NCBI GenBank assembly: GCA_022450045.1
Contig: JAKURD010000001.1
Location: forward strand, 310,001 to 374,000
Reading direction: 5' to 3'
Source: Gracilimonas sp.
Lineage (GTDB): Bacteria > Bacteroidota > Rhodothermia > Balneolales > Balneolaceae
Length of the DNA: 64,000 nucleotides
Below are positions 36,842 through 45,298 of the stretch, piece after piece. Numbering within the stretch: position 1 is the first letter of the stretch; each line of letters begins with the position of its first letter. The notes under the pieces are model-generated. The model was not told the DNA's origin. It was given only the letters and a program-made list of their open reading frames with translations, and did not search any database. The position numbers were made by a program, and so were the translations under genes.

Positions 36842-39298
36842 ATGAATATGTTTATATTAAAATTTGGTGGAACTTCTGTCGCCACTGCGCAAAACCTGAA
36901 AAAGGTTCAGACCATCATAAAAAAATATTCTGAATCTCATAAAGTTATAGCTGTTGTATCAGCCTTGGGAGGAGTTACCAATCAGCTGCAGGAATGTGCA
37001 ACCCTTGCTGCTAATGGCAACGACACCTACAAAGAAGTTCTGGAACACATAGAAAAGCGACATCTCGAACTTTGTAATGAGTTGTTACCTGTTAAAGAAC
37101 GCAATAGTACACTCACTCAGGCAAAACTTCTTCTAAACGATCTTGAAGACATTTGTCGCGGTGTGTTTTTGATTAGAGAACTCTCCCCCCGATCTCTGGA
37201 TCATATCCTAAGTTATGGGGAGGTGCTTTCGGCCGCAATCATCTCGGATTATTTGAAAGCTTCAGGATTGGATACCGGTTTATTCGAATCAACAAAATTT
37301 ATCAAAACCGATAACCGGTTTGGTAAAGCAGCCGTGGATACCAACACCACCTACCGTGAAATTCAAAAACAGTTTCAAACGGCTCCCCCTGTTTCGGTTT
37401 GTCCTGGATTTGTGGCTTCATCAAAAGATGATGAATTGATTACAACTTTAGGCCGCGGAGGTTCCGACTATACAGCAGCTTTGATAGCAGCAGCTCTCCA
37501 AGCCATAGAACTTCAGATCTGGACGGATGTAAACGGTATGATGACTTCCGATCCAAGGTTGGTACCAAATGCTCATCCTATCGAGCACCTCTCCTATGAA
37601 GAAGCCATGGAGCTTTCTCATTTCGGGGCAAAAGTAATCTATCCTTCGACTATTCAGCCGGTCTTGGATGCAGACATCCCGGTTCACATAAAAAATACAT
37701 TTGAATCCGATCATCCTGGAACCCTTATTTCTAAAGACGGGCCGGAGAATGACCAGGTTGTAAAGGGAACTTCGTGTATTCAGGAAATTGCTATTTTTAC
37801 TCTTACGGGCAGCGGAATGATTGCCGTACCAAATATTTCCTATCGTTTATTTGGATCGTTGAGCCGGCAAGACGTGAATGTAATCATGATTACCCAAGCT
37901 TCATCCGAACACTCAATTACAATCGGGATTGCCATTGATGATGTTGATAAAGCTAGAAAGGCGATCTCAGAAGAATTCTCTTACGAAACAGAAATCCACA
38001 AGATAAATCCGCTTGAAGTTGAAACAGGGTTATCTATTGTAGCATTGGTCGGTTCACGTATGAAAAAACAAGTGGGCGTAAGCGCAAAACTGTTTGATAC
38101 GCTGAGCCATAACGGTGTGAATGTCCGGGCAATAGCACAGGGTTCAACCGAGCTTAATATTTCCGTGGTCATTGACAAAAAAGACCTTAAGAAATCCCTT
38201 AATAGTATTCACGAAAGCTTCTTCCTTTCCGACCGCCGAAAGCTTCACTTGTTTATGATTGGAGTTGGAAATGTGGGCCGGGTTTTTATAGATCAGGTAA
38301 AAGCCCAGCAAGAGTATCTCGCCAAAAAGCATAACCTGAATGTGTTTATAGCCGGACTGGCGAATTCTCGACAGATGCATTTTGATGAGGAAGGTATAGA
38401 CCTTGAAGATGGGGAAAAACTGTTGGAGGAAGAACATCAGGAAATGAACGCCGAAAAATTTGTAGAAATCATGAAAGACATGAATCTGAGAAATTCTGTT
38501 TTTATAGATTCTACAGCCTCGGGTGATATTGCCAAACTTTATAAAGATGTGCTGGAAAGCAGTATTTCAGTGGTTACACCAAACAAGATAGCATGTTCGT
38601 CTTCTTACAAGAATTTTAAAGAATTAACCGACTCGGCTATTAAATACAAATCAAAGTTCTTATATGAGACTAATGTCGGAGCCGGACTTCCCGTTATTTC
38701 AACCCTTAACGACCTGATTAAAAGCGGGGATGAAGTTCATAAAATTCAGGCTGTACTTTCCGGAACATTGAATTTCATCTTTAATAATTATGACGACACC
38801 AAAAAATTCAGTGATGTTGTAAAAGCAGCCAGAGAAGCCGGTTTTACCGAGCCGGACCCTCGAATTGACTTAAGCGGTGTTGATGTAATGCGTAAAATTC
38901 TGATTCTGGCACGTGTCAGCGGTTACGAACTTGAACTCGATGACATTACCAACAATGGTTTTGTTCCTGAAGAGTGCATGAAAACAGATTCACTTAAAGA
39001 ATTCTATACCAAGTTGGATGAACATGATGATGTTTTCAGACAGATTTATGAGAAAGCCAGTGGACAAAACAAGCGGCTTAAATATGTAGCCACTTTTGAA
39101 AATGGGAAGTCGCAGACCGGACTTGAGGCTTTCGCTTCCAATCATTCGTTCTATAATTTGGGAGGAAAAGATAACATTGTGCTTTTCTATACCAATCGAT
39201 ATAGTGACCAGCCTTTAGTTGTAAAAGGAGCCGGTGCCGGTGCGGCTGTCACGGCTTCCGGTATATTTGCTGACATCATGAAAATAGCCTCAGCCTGA
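36842..39298 (+). CDS. thrA: Bifunctional aspartate kinase / homoserine dehydrogenase
   Basis: 818-aa fusion that runs the first and third steps of threonine synthesis. The aspartate kinase domain (1-290) has KFGGTSVA, GRGGSDYTA and EHLSYEEAMELSHFGAKVI. Two ACT domains (about 310-460) provide feedback control. The homoserine dehydrogenase domain (from about 465) has the dinucleotide motif GVGNVGRVF, then DSTASGDIA and ETNVGAGLPVISTLNDL. It is the first gene of thrABC; thrB starts one base after its stop. Confidence 0.96.
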   Translation: MNMFILKFGGTSVATAQNLKKVQTIIKKYSESHKVIAVVSALGGVTNQLQECATLAANGNDTYKEVLEHIEKRHLELCNELLPVKERNSTLTQAKLLLNDLEDICRGVFLIRELSPRSLDHILSYGEVLSAAIISDYLKASGLDTGLFESTKFIKTDNRFGKAAVDTNTTYREIQKQFQTAPPVSVCPGFVASSKDDELITTLGRGGSDYTAALIAAALQAIELQIWTDVNGMMTSDPRLVPNAHPIEHLSYEEAMELSHFGAKVIYPSTIQPVLDADIPVHIKNTFESDHPGTLISKDGPENDQVVKGTSCIQEIAIFTLTGSGMIAVPNISYRLFGSLSRQDVNVIMITQASSEHSITIGIAIDDVDKARKAISEEFSYETEIHKINPLEVETGLSIVALVGSRMKKQVGVSAKLFDTLSHNGVNVRAIAQGSTELNISVVIDKKDLKKSLNSIHESFFLSDRRKLHLFMIGVGNVGRVFIDQVKAQQEYLAKKHNLNVFIAGLANSRQMHFDEEGIDLEDGEKLLEEEHQEMNAEKFVEIMKDMNLRNSVFIDSTASGDIAKLYKDVLESSISVVTPNKIACSSSYKNFKELTDSAIKYKSKFLYETNVGAGLPVISTLNDLIKSGDEVHKIQAVLSGTLNFIFNNYDDTKKFSDVVKAAREAGFTEPDPRIDLSGVDVMRKILILARVSGYELELDDITNNGFVPEECMKTDSLKEFYTKLDEHDDVFRQIYEKASGQNKRLKYVATFENGKSQTGLEAFASNHSFYNLGGKDNIVLFYTNRYSDQPLVVKGAGAGAAVTASGIFADIMKIASA

Positions 39299-39299
39299 T

Positions 39300-40232
39300 A
39301 TGAATTCTATAAACGTTTTTGCCCCCGCTTCTGTCGCTAATGTTGCATGTGGTTTTGATGTGATGGGTTTTGCCCTTCAGGGAATTGGTGATGAGCTTGT
39401 CATTCGTAAGACAGAAAACCTGGGACTTAACATTACGGCCATTCATAATGCTGACTCCTTATCAAAGAATTCAGATGAAAATGTAGTAACGGTTTCGACA
39501 CAGGCTCTTTTAGACAGCCTGGAAATACAGCCTGAATTTGGCTTTGAATTTGAGCTTACCAAAAGAGTAAAACCGGGAAGCGGACTTGGGTCAAGTGCAT
39601 CAAGCTCTGTAGCTGCTGTTTTTGGGGTTAATGAATTGCTTAGCAAGCCCTTCAGTAAGAAAGAATTAGTCGCATTTGCGATGGAAGGAGAACGGCTCGC
39701 TTCGGGAATTCCTCATGCTGATAATGTAGCACCTTCCCTGCTTGGCGGTTTTATTTTGATCAGAAGTTACAATCCTCTCGACATCATAGAACTCGACTAC
39801 CCGGATGATTTGGTTGCCACCGTAATTCATCCGCAAATTGAAATTAAAACGGCAGATGCCAAAAGAATGCTTCGTAAACAAATAGAACTAAAAGATGCTA
39901 TTACTCAATGGGGAAATATTGGCGGGCTTGTCAGTGGTTTAGCTATAGCTGATTATGAACTCATTGGGCGCTCTTTACATGACGTTATAGCCGAACCCAT
40001 CCGGGGAATGTTGATTCCTTCTTTTAAAGAAGCAAAAGAAGCTGCTTTAAGTACCGGAGCTTTAGGGTGTAGTATTTCCGGTTCAGGCCCCTCTATTTTT
40101 GCTTTGAGCAGGGGAATGGATATAGCAAAAGCGGTTGCCACTAAGTTTGAAGCCCTTTTCAAAAGCATTGGACTTGAAAGCTATGTGCATATTTCACCAA
40201 TCAATGCTAAAGGCTGTGAGGTGTTGAAATGA
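39300..40232 (+). CDS. thrB: Homoserine kinase
   Basis: 310-aa GHMP kinase that phosphorylates homoserine. The ATP motif is KPGSGLGSSASSSVAAV, preceded by the N-terminal FAPASVANVACGFDVMGFA. LGCSISGSGPSIFAL is the C-terminal GHMP motif. The end overlaps the thrC start by 4 bp (ATGA), so translation is coupled. Confidence 0.95.
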   Translation: MNSINVFAPASVANVACGFDVMGFALQGIGDELVIRKTENLGLNITAIHNADSLSKNSDENVVTVSTQALLDSLEIQPEFGFEFELTKRVKPGSGLGSSASSSVAAVFGVNELLSKPFSKKELVAFAMEGERLASGIPHADNVAPSLLGGFILIRSYNPLDIIELDYPDDLVATVIHPQIEIKTADAKRMLRKQIELKDAITQWGNIGGLVSGLAIADYELIGRSLHDVIAEPIRGMLIPSFKEAKEAALSTGALGCSISGSGPSIFALSRGMDIAKAVATKFEALFKSIGLESYVHISPINAKGCEVLK

Positions 40233-41518
40233 AATATTACAGCACAAATGGTAAAGCCCCTATCGCTTCATTCAGAGAAGCGGTATTTAAGGGACTCCCG
40301 GAAGATAACGGCCTATATATGCCTGAAAAAGTACCTTCGCTTCTTCCCTCTTTTTTTGATGCCTTGCAAGATCTCTCGCTTCCTGAAATCGGGTATCAGG
40401 TTCTAAAGCCTTTTGTGGGAGAAGAAATTCCGAACAATAAGCTTGAAGACATTCTTCATAATACTCTCAATTTTGAAATTCCTTTGGTCAGGGTTTCCGG
40501 GGATGTTTATTCACTTGAGTTATTTCACGGGCCTACTTTTGCGTTTAAGGATGTCGGAGCACGGTTCCTTGCAAGAAGCCTCAGCTATTTCAGTGAACAA
40601 ACCGATCAGAAGCTCAAGGTATTAGTGGCTACATCTGGCGATACCGGCAGCGCTGTTGCACAGGGTTTTTATGATGTTCCAAACATTGAGGTTTTGATTC
40701 TTTATCCCTCTGGGAAAATCAGCCACTTCCAGGAGCAGCAAATGACTACACTTGGCAAAAATATCAATGCATTGGAAGTGTCGGGTACTTTTGATGACTG
40801 CCAGAACATGGTTAAACAAGCTTTTCTGGATAAAGAATTGAGCAGAAGCATCAATCTTACTTCCGCAAATTCAATTAACATTGCACGGTTATTACCACAA
40901 AGCATTTATTATTTCTATGGATTAGCTCAGCTCCCAAAAGAAAAACAGGCTCAGGTTGTAATATCTGTGCCAAGTGGTAATTATGGAAATTTAACAGCTG
41001 GACTTATTGCTCAAAGGATGAACGTACCTATTCACCACTTTCTGGCTTGTTCAAATATAAATGATACGGTGCCCGAATATCTGCGAACGGCTGAGTATAA
41101 AGCCAAGCCGGGTATTCAAACCATTTCAAACGCTATGGATGTGGGTGATCCAAGCAATTTCAGACGAATATTGGATTTATTTTCCGGTTCATACCAACAA
41201 ATGGCTTCTCATATTTCAGGTTATTCATTCAATGACGAGCAAACCCGGGCAGCTATACACAAAGTTCATGAAGAAACAGATTACATTCTGGACCCTCATG
41301 GTGCCGTAGGTTACCTGGGACTAAAAGATTACCTGGAAAAGAATGGTGGAACCGGCATTTTTCTGGAAACTGCACACCCCTATAAATTTAAAGAAACGGT
41401 AGAAAGCGAAATTGAGAAAAAAATAACTCCTGTCCTCTCTTTTGATGAACGTAAGAAAAAATCGCTGCCTTTTTCATCAGATTTTGAAGACCTGAAATCT
41501 TATCTGCAGAAGCAATAA
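40229..41518 (+). CDS. thrC: Threonine synthase
   Basis: 429-aa PLP enzyme that turns O-phosphohomoserine into threonine. It starts YYSTNGKAPIASFREAV. The PLP Lys is in HGPTFAFKDVGARF, the phosphate loop in ATSGDTGSAVA, and SVPSGNYGNLTAG follows. Last gene of the operon. Its stop abuts the stop of the convergent DedA gene with no intergenic DNA, and no terminator is visible at this junction. Confidence 0.95.
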   Translation: MKYYSTNGKAPIASFREAVFKGLPEDNGLYMPEKVPSLLPSFFDALQDLSLPEIGYQVLKPFVGEEIPNNKLEDILHNTLNFEIPLVRVSGDVYSLELFHGPTFAFKDVGARFLARSLSYFSEQTDQKLKVLVATSGDTGSAVAQGFYDVPNIEVLILYPSGKISHFQEQQMTTLGKNINALEVSGTFDDCQNMVKQAFLDKELSRSINLTSANSINIARLLPQSIYYFYGLAQLPKEKQAQVVISVPSGNYGNLTAGLIAQRMNVPIHHFLACSNINDTVPEYLRTAEYKAKPGIQTISNAMDVGDPSNFRRILDLFSGSYQQMASHISGYSFNDEQTRAAIHKVHEETDYILDPHGAVGYLGLKDYLEKNGGTGIFLETAHPYKFKETVESEIEKKITPVLSFDERKKKSLPFSSDFEDLKSYLQKQ

Positions 41519-42295
41519 TTAAATTCTGAACTTCTTTTTGAAAACCGGAATCAGATATTTTAAAAGTATCAAAAGAAATACAAATACAGCCAGAATCACC
41601 CATATTGCATAATCCTCATAAGTCTCATAAAAGAGAAGCAGCTCATTACCGGCAAAAACGGAGAGCCAGACAAAGGTTGGTGTCCACAATAAAGCCGTAA
41701 GCCCGAAGTAAAGCAGGAATGTCCAGAAGCCCGTTTTCAGGATTCCAGCACTTAAATAAACTGGAAAACGACTTCCGGGAATGAATCGGCTCAACACTAA
41801 AATAACCGGACCCTTTTTTTGAAACCAGGCTTCAGCACTATATACATTTTCCTTTTTTACCATCCACTTAAATGGAGGAATGTTAAAAATAGCATTCCCC
41901 ATAAAACGTCCGGCAAAATAAAGCGTAAAATCTCCAATATAAATTCCGGCTGTTGCAGCTATTGCAGCCGGCCAAAAATCAATTAGACCCTGGGCGGCCA
42001 TTAAACCGGCTCCGATACAGGCCAGATCTTCACTCATCAAGGTTCCCAGTATGATGAGCAGCATGTAAAGCACTATGAGCTCGTTCTTTGAGTCAGCCTT
42101 CACATCATCCAGATAAGGCACGAGTTTCTCAAGGCTGCCTTTCTTAGTCTGAACCGAGTCTGTAACTTGTCTGTTGCTATCCAAAACTACAGAATCCTGA
42201 AGAACAGGATATTCTGAAGATACGTTAATACCATAATCAGAAGCAGAGAAAAGCCCGGCCAGAATAAAGATAGTGCAGATTTGAATATACTTCAC
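41519..42295 (-). CDS. DedA family (SNARE-associated) membrane protein
   Basis: 258 aa. A hydrophobic N-terminal segment with a polar periplasmic-looking stretch (residues about 20-75) precedes the DedA core. The core has the acidic LMSEDLACIGAGLMA and the essential-Arg motif SRFIPGSRFPVYLSAGIL. Members flip or transport lipid carriers such as undecaprenyl phosphate or phosphatidylethanolamine. The N-terminal extension is unusual for the family. It lies about 20 bp after a PlsC-like acyltransferase gene, suggesting a lipid role. Confidence 0.85.
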   Translation of the reverse strand: MKYIQICTIFILAGLFSASDYGINVSSEYPVLQDSVVLDSNRQVTDSVQTKKGSLEKLVPYLDDVKADSKNELIVLYMLLIILGTLMSEDLACIGAGLMAAQGLIDFWPAAIAATAGIYIGDFTLYFAGRFMGNAIFNIPPFKWMVKKENVYSAEAWFQKKGPVILVLSRFIPGSRFPVYLSAGILKTGFWTFLLYFGLTALLWTPTFVWLSVFAGNELLLFYETYEDYAIWVILAVFVFLLILLKYLIPVFKKKFRI

Positions 42296-42315
42296 AAAGA
42301 GGATCTCCTCATAGG

Positions 42316-43125
42316 TTAAGAGAATGTAATGGGTGTGAACTCCAAGTTTTTTTCCAGGAATTCTTTTTGTGTTATAACAGGTTCAAAATGTGATTCTATA
42401 TCAGCTTTTAGTCTTTCGGCCAACAATTTTCGGTCATCATCTAAAATTTTATCAGGACCAAAATTAAGAACAGCTGTAAAAGATTTTAGTTTCAGCAAGT
42501 TGAAGAAGTGTACAAAAAAAAGAGTATCGTCCCACCAGCAAACAGAATGGTAAGCAACCTCCTGTTGTGCATTTGTTTTGTATGAAATAGACACTGTGGA
42601 AACCGGAAACTGCTGTGAAGCGGGATACTCTAAAAGGGAAGTTCTGAAAGGTAAAATTTCATAACCGGGACTTGTTGTACCCTCCGGAAAAAGAATGATT
42701 CCCTGATTGGCATTAATATTCCTTGAAATGAGTTTGTTCACTCGGGTTACATCCCTCTTCCTTTGCCGGTCAATAAATAAAATTCCACAGGTACGAATTA
42801 TAAAACCAATGAACGGCCATGTTTTAACATCACTTTTAGCTACAAACAGGCATCTTAGCTTCGAGAAAAGAACAAAAATATCTATATAGCTCAAATGATT
42901 GGAAACCAGCAAAAATGGAGGCTCAGGCACTTCGTTCTTGACTACTACATTGGCACCCAGAATCCAACAGCATACTTTACCCCATGTTCGAAGAAGATAC
43001 CCTCTCAGTTTCTCGTAATTAACCCCGATTACTGATCCCAAAAGGCAAAGCATAATCAATGAATAAAATAAAAGGGTTGTGACAAGAAAACTGATTAATT
43101 TTGTAATAGCCCGAATAATACTCAT
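42316..43125 (-). CDS. PlsC-like 1-acyl-glycerol-3-phosphate / lyso-ornithine lipid acyltransferase
   Basis: 269 aa. It has the acyltransferase motifs NHLSYID (NHx4D), FIDRQRKRD, and LFPEGTTSPG, with a hydrophobic N-terminal anchor. It may make phosphatidic acid, but upstream on the same strand lies the remnant of an OlsB-like N-acyltransferase, so it could also be an OlsA-type enzyme that has lost its partner. Its start (43125) overlaps the region that the remnant would have read into. DedA follows. Confidence 0.85.
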   Translation of the reverse strand: MSIIRAITKLISFLVTTLLFYSLIMLCLLGSVIGVNYEKLRGYLLRTWGKVCCWILGANVVVKNEVPEPPFLLVSNHLSYIDIFVLFSKLRCLFVAKSDVKTWPFIGFIIRTCGILFIDRQRKRDVTRVNKLISRNINANQGIILFPEGTTSPGYEILPFRTSLLEYPASQQFPVSTVSISYKTNAQQEVAYHSVCWWDDTLFFVHFFNLLKLKSFTAVLNFGPDKILDDDRKLLAERLKADIESHFEPVITQKEFLEKNLEFTPITFS

Positions 43126-43126
43126 G

Positions 43127-43604
43127 GGCGGAAATTAACAATTTCTATTTGAAAAACAGGCTTTTTTGTTTCCGGATTTAACGCGTTCAGATCCAACTAA
43201 ATAAGATAGTCGATGGAATTAAACGTTCTGTCTATAGCAGGCGAACTGCAAATCTTAGCTCCAATTTTGAGATACATTTTTAGAAGTATTGGAATGTCAA
43301 CAGGTTCTTTTTTTGTCAAGATTTTACTTTCACTTTTATAAACATCCTGACCGGGGGCAAAATATTTGGTGTGGAGTTGGTTTTTTTCTTTTAGAAAACG
43401 ATATAACTGCCAACCCTTCTCAGAATTAACTAAATTCAAAGAACAGCACCAAAATAAGAATCTTTTTTTGAGTATTAGGTAATTTGCCATTCCTTTCCAT
43501 AATAAGAGCAAAACTCTGCTATTTCTGTGCAGAGGAGCAACACAAGCTTGTCCTAATTTAACCCCGCTAGTCAGCTATTCGCAGGACAAAAGATCTATCT
43601 TAAA
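43127..43604 (-). pseudogene. OlsB-like (ornithine N-acyltransferase / hemolysin-type GNAT) remnant
   Basis: The C-terminal half of the family can be read through stops: KLGQACVAPLHRNSR, then LLLLWKGMANYL, GWQLYRFLKEKNQLHTKYF, and MYLKIGAKICSSPAIDRTFN ending at TAG (43197-43199). Beyond this stop the frame continues with LDLNALNPETKKPVF to another stop at the plsC start, like the family C-terminus. A further TAG lies near 43572. The N-terminal half is missing: the frame runs into the MITE copy at 43605. OlsB (PF13444-type) acylates ornithine in ornithine lipids. Clearly inactivated. Confidence 0.75.
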
Positions 43605-43892
43605 TCAATAGCGTCCTAAACGTTGAAATACATTTTGGTAAAACGATCCTTCAAAAGGATTCTCGCAGAGTTCCGCAAAGGATATCGCAGAGTTGCGCTG
43701 AATAGCGATGCGTATTGATAAAAGATCATCTGCGCTCCGAGCGCAGCGATTCCCACGAAGTAAAACTCAGCGGGTTAATCGGCGAGCCTCTGCGAGAAAA
43801 AAGTGGGGTTGATTTTAAACATGTCAACTCATCCGTTTATATCTTCGAAAACACAGGTTTTTTCAATTTTGAAAACGTTTAGGACGCTATTG
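43605..43892. repeat. MITE-like element, copy 2, inserted in the OlsB-like remnant
   Basis: About 287 bp with perfect terminal inverted repeats (CAATAGCGTCCTAAACGTT / complement). It is highly similar to copy 1 at 3429-3698 with one extra segment of about 20 bp (CAAAGGATATCGCAGAGTTG). Nested inverted repeats TTCTCGCAGAG/CTCTGCGAGAA and CTGCGCT/AGCGCAG lie inside. No clear target-site duplication was found here. It sits exactly at the broken edge of the OlsB-like remnant. Confidence 0.85.
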
Positions 43893-43969
43893 GTCATACT
43901 CATATCCTTACATAGGCAAGATTCTTCAGGAGTACCTTCAGAATGACTAATTTATTATGTTCAATTATG

Positions 43970-44110
43970 CAGGCTTTTCCAATACTGTATGAGGCCATTC
44001 AGGCTGAAAAGAGAATCAAAGGGAAGGACAGAACATGGAAAGAAAAGTTGATTACCAAAAGAAACCCTAAATGGAATTCTTTGAATAAAGGCATCCTTGG
44101 TGAGTGGCCC
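43970..44110 (+). pseudogene. C-terminal remnant of a GIY-YIG nuclease-superfamily gene
   Basis: A 47-residue stretch reads ILYEAIQAEKRIKGKDR, then EKLITKRNPKWNSLN, matching the end of small GIY-YIG (UPF0213-like) proteins, where an AI.REK.IK motif precedes NP.W. The N-terminal GIY and YIG parts are absent. Short repeat fragments flank it (43893-43940 and 44115-44200, with CATCCTGAGG-type phrases). It is a fragment and non-functional. Confidence 0.6.
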
Positions 44111-44237
44111 CAAATAAGACGTTGTCTCTCGGGTCATCCTGAGGATACCTCCGAAGGATCTTGCCTTTTACGAAGCATCGATGTTTGAATGACTCAAAAT
44201 AGATGAAGTGGCCAGCATGTAGTTTATGTCATACTCA

Positions 44238-44396
44238 TATCCTCAAATAGGCAAGATGGTCTTTCGCGGCGAATGCCCGAAATCTAATTGTTTTTTTAGG
44301 TATCTATGATTGAATTACCGGCAATAATAAGATCCCTGCCTTCGCAGGGATGACTTTCCAGGCAGTTTTCAAACTATCAATAATCGAACTCAGGTT
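44238..44396. repeat. Dispersed repeat (AATCTGAGTTCGATTA termini), copy 2
   Basis: Interior matches the copy at 27643-27826: ATAGGCAAGATGG, TCGCGGCGAATGCCCG, and AAGATCCCTGCCTTCGCAGG. The right terminal repeat TAATCGAACTCAGGTT (44381-44396) is present, but the left terminal repeat was not found, so this copy is truncated. No coding frame. Confidence 0.7.
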
Positions 44397-44510
44397 AATA
44401 GTAAACTTTCCCTGTTAAGCTGATGTTCACAAATTGTTTAGTTTCTGTCTCGATTTGTAAAGTTGACGGAACTGATTTACTTAAATCGGAAATATTTGTA
44501 ATCTTTGTAT

Positions 44511-45296
44511 ATGCTTTATTATAAAAAATATGAATCTTCAGACAAGAACGATTGGGTGGTCTTTGTACATGGTGCCGGAGGCAGTTCATCTATCTGGTTC
44601 AGCCAGCTTAGAGATTTCAGAAAGCACTTTAATGTATTGCTTATTGATCTTCGCGGACATGGCAAATCAAAAGATCTTTTGCAGAAATATTATGAAGAGG
44701 ACTATTCCTTTGAATTTATCAGCAAGGATATCCTGGATGTCTTAGATCATTTAGAAATTGAAAAAGCGCATTTTATTGGTGTTTCTTTAGGAACCATCAT
44801 CATCAGGACAATTGGGGAAATTGCACCTGACCGGGTTAAATCGGCTGTTTTATGCGGCGCCATTACACGGTTGAATATACGTTCACGTATCCTTGTCTTT
44901 TTAGGACATATGTTCAAACGTTTTATCCCCTACATGTGGCTGTATAAGTTTTTTGCATGGATCATTATGCCCCGAAAAAGACATGCTAAATCCAGAAATT
45001 TATTTATCAGAGAGGCTAAAAAACTTTACCAAAAAGAATTTTTAAGATGGTTTAAGCTTACCAATGAGGTCAATCCTCTTCTAAAATATTTCAAGGAAAA
45101 AGAGATAAAATCCCCCATGCTTTATGTGATGGGAAGCGAAGATCATATGTTCCTGCCTCCTGTAAAGCAGATCGTAAAGAAACATAAGAATTCAACACTA
45201 CAAGTAATTGAAAATTGTGGGCATGTTTGTAATGTGGAACGCCCGGGGGCCTTTAACAGATTAACTATTCGATACCTGAAACAACATTCTGCCTGA
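44511..45296 (+). CDS. Alpha/beta hydrolase
   Basis: 261 aa. The alpha/beta-hydrolase triad is complete: nucleophile GVSLG (FIGVSLGTIIIR), acid in GSEDHMF, and His in NCGHVCNVERP. The oxyanion motif HGAGGSS is near residue 21, and DLRGHGKS follows. A basic middle helix region (RFIPYMWLYKFFAWIIMPRKRH) is a likely lid. ATG at 44511 is preferred; TTG at 44505 is open. Stands alone and converges on the secretin gene. Substrate unknown. Confidence 0.85.
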   Translation: MLYYKKYESSDKNDWVVFVHGAGGSSSIWFSQLRDFRKHFNVLLIDLRGHGKSKDLLQKYYEEDYSFEFISKDILDVLDHLEIEKAHFIGVSLGTIIIRTIGEIAPDRVKSAVLCGAITRLNIRSRILVFLGHMFKRFIPYMWLYKFFAWIIMPRKRHAKSRNLFIREAKKLYQKEFLRWFKLTNEVNPLLKYFKEKEIKSPMLYVMGSEDHMFLPPVKQIVKKHKNSTLQVIENCGHVCNVERPGAFNRLTIRYLKQHSA

Positions 45297-45298
45297 TC

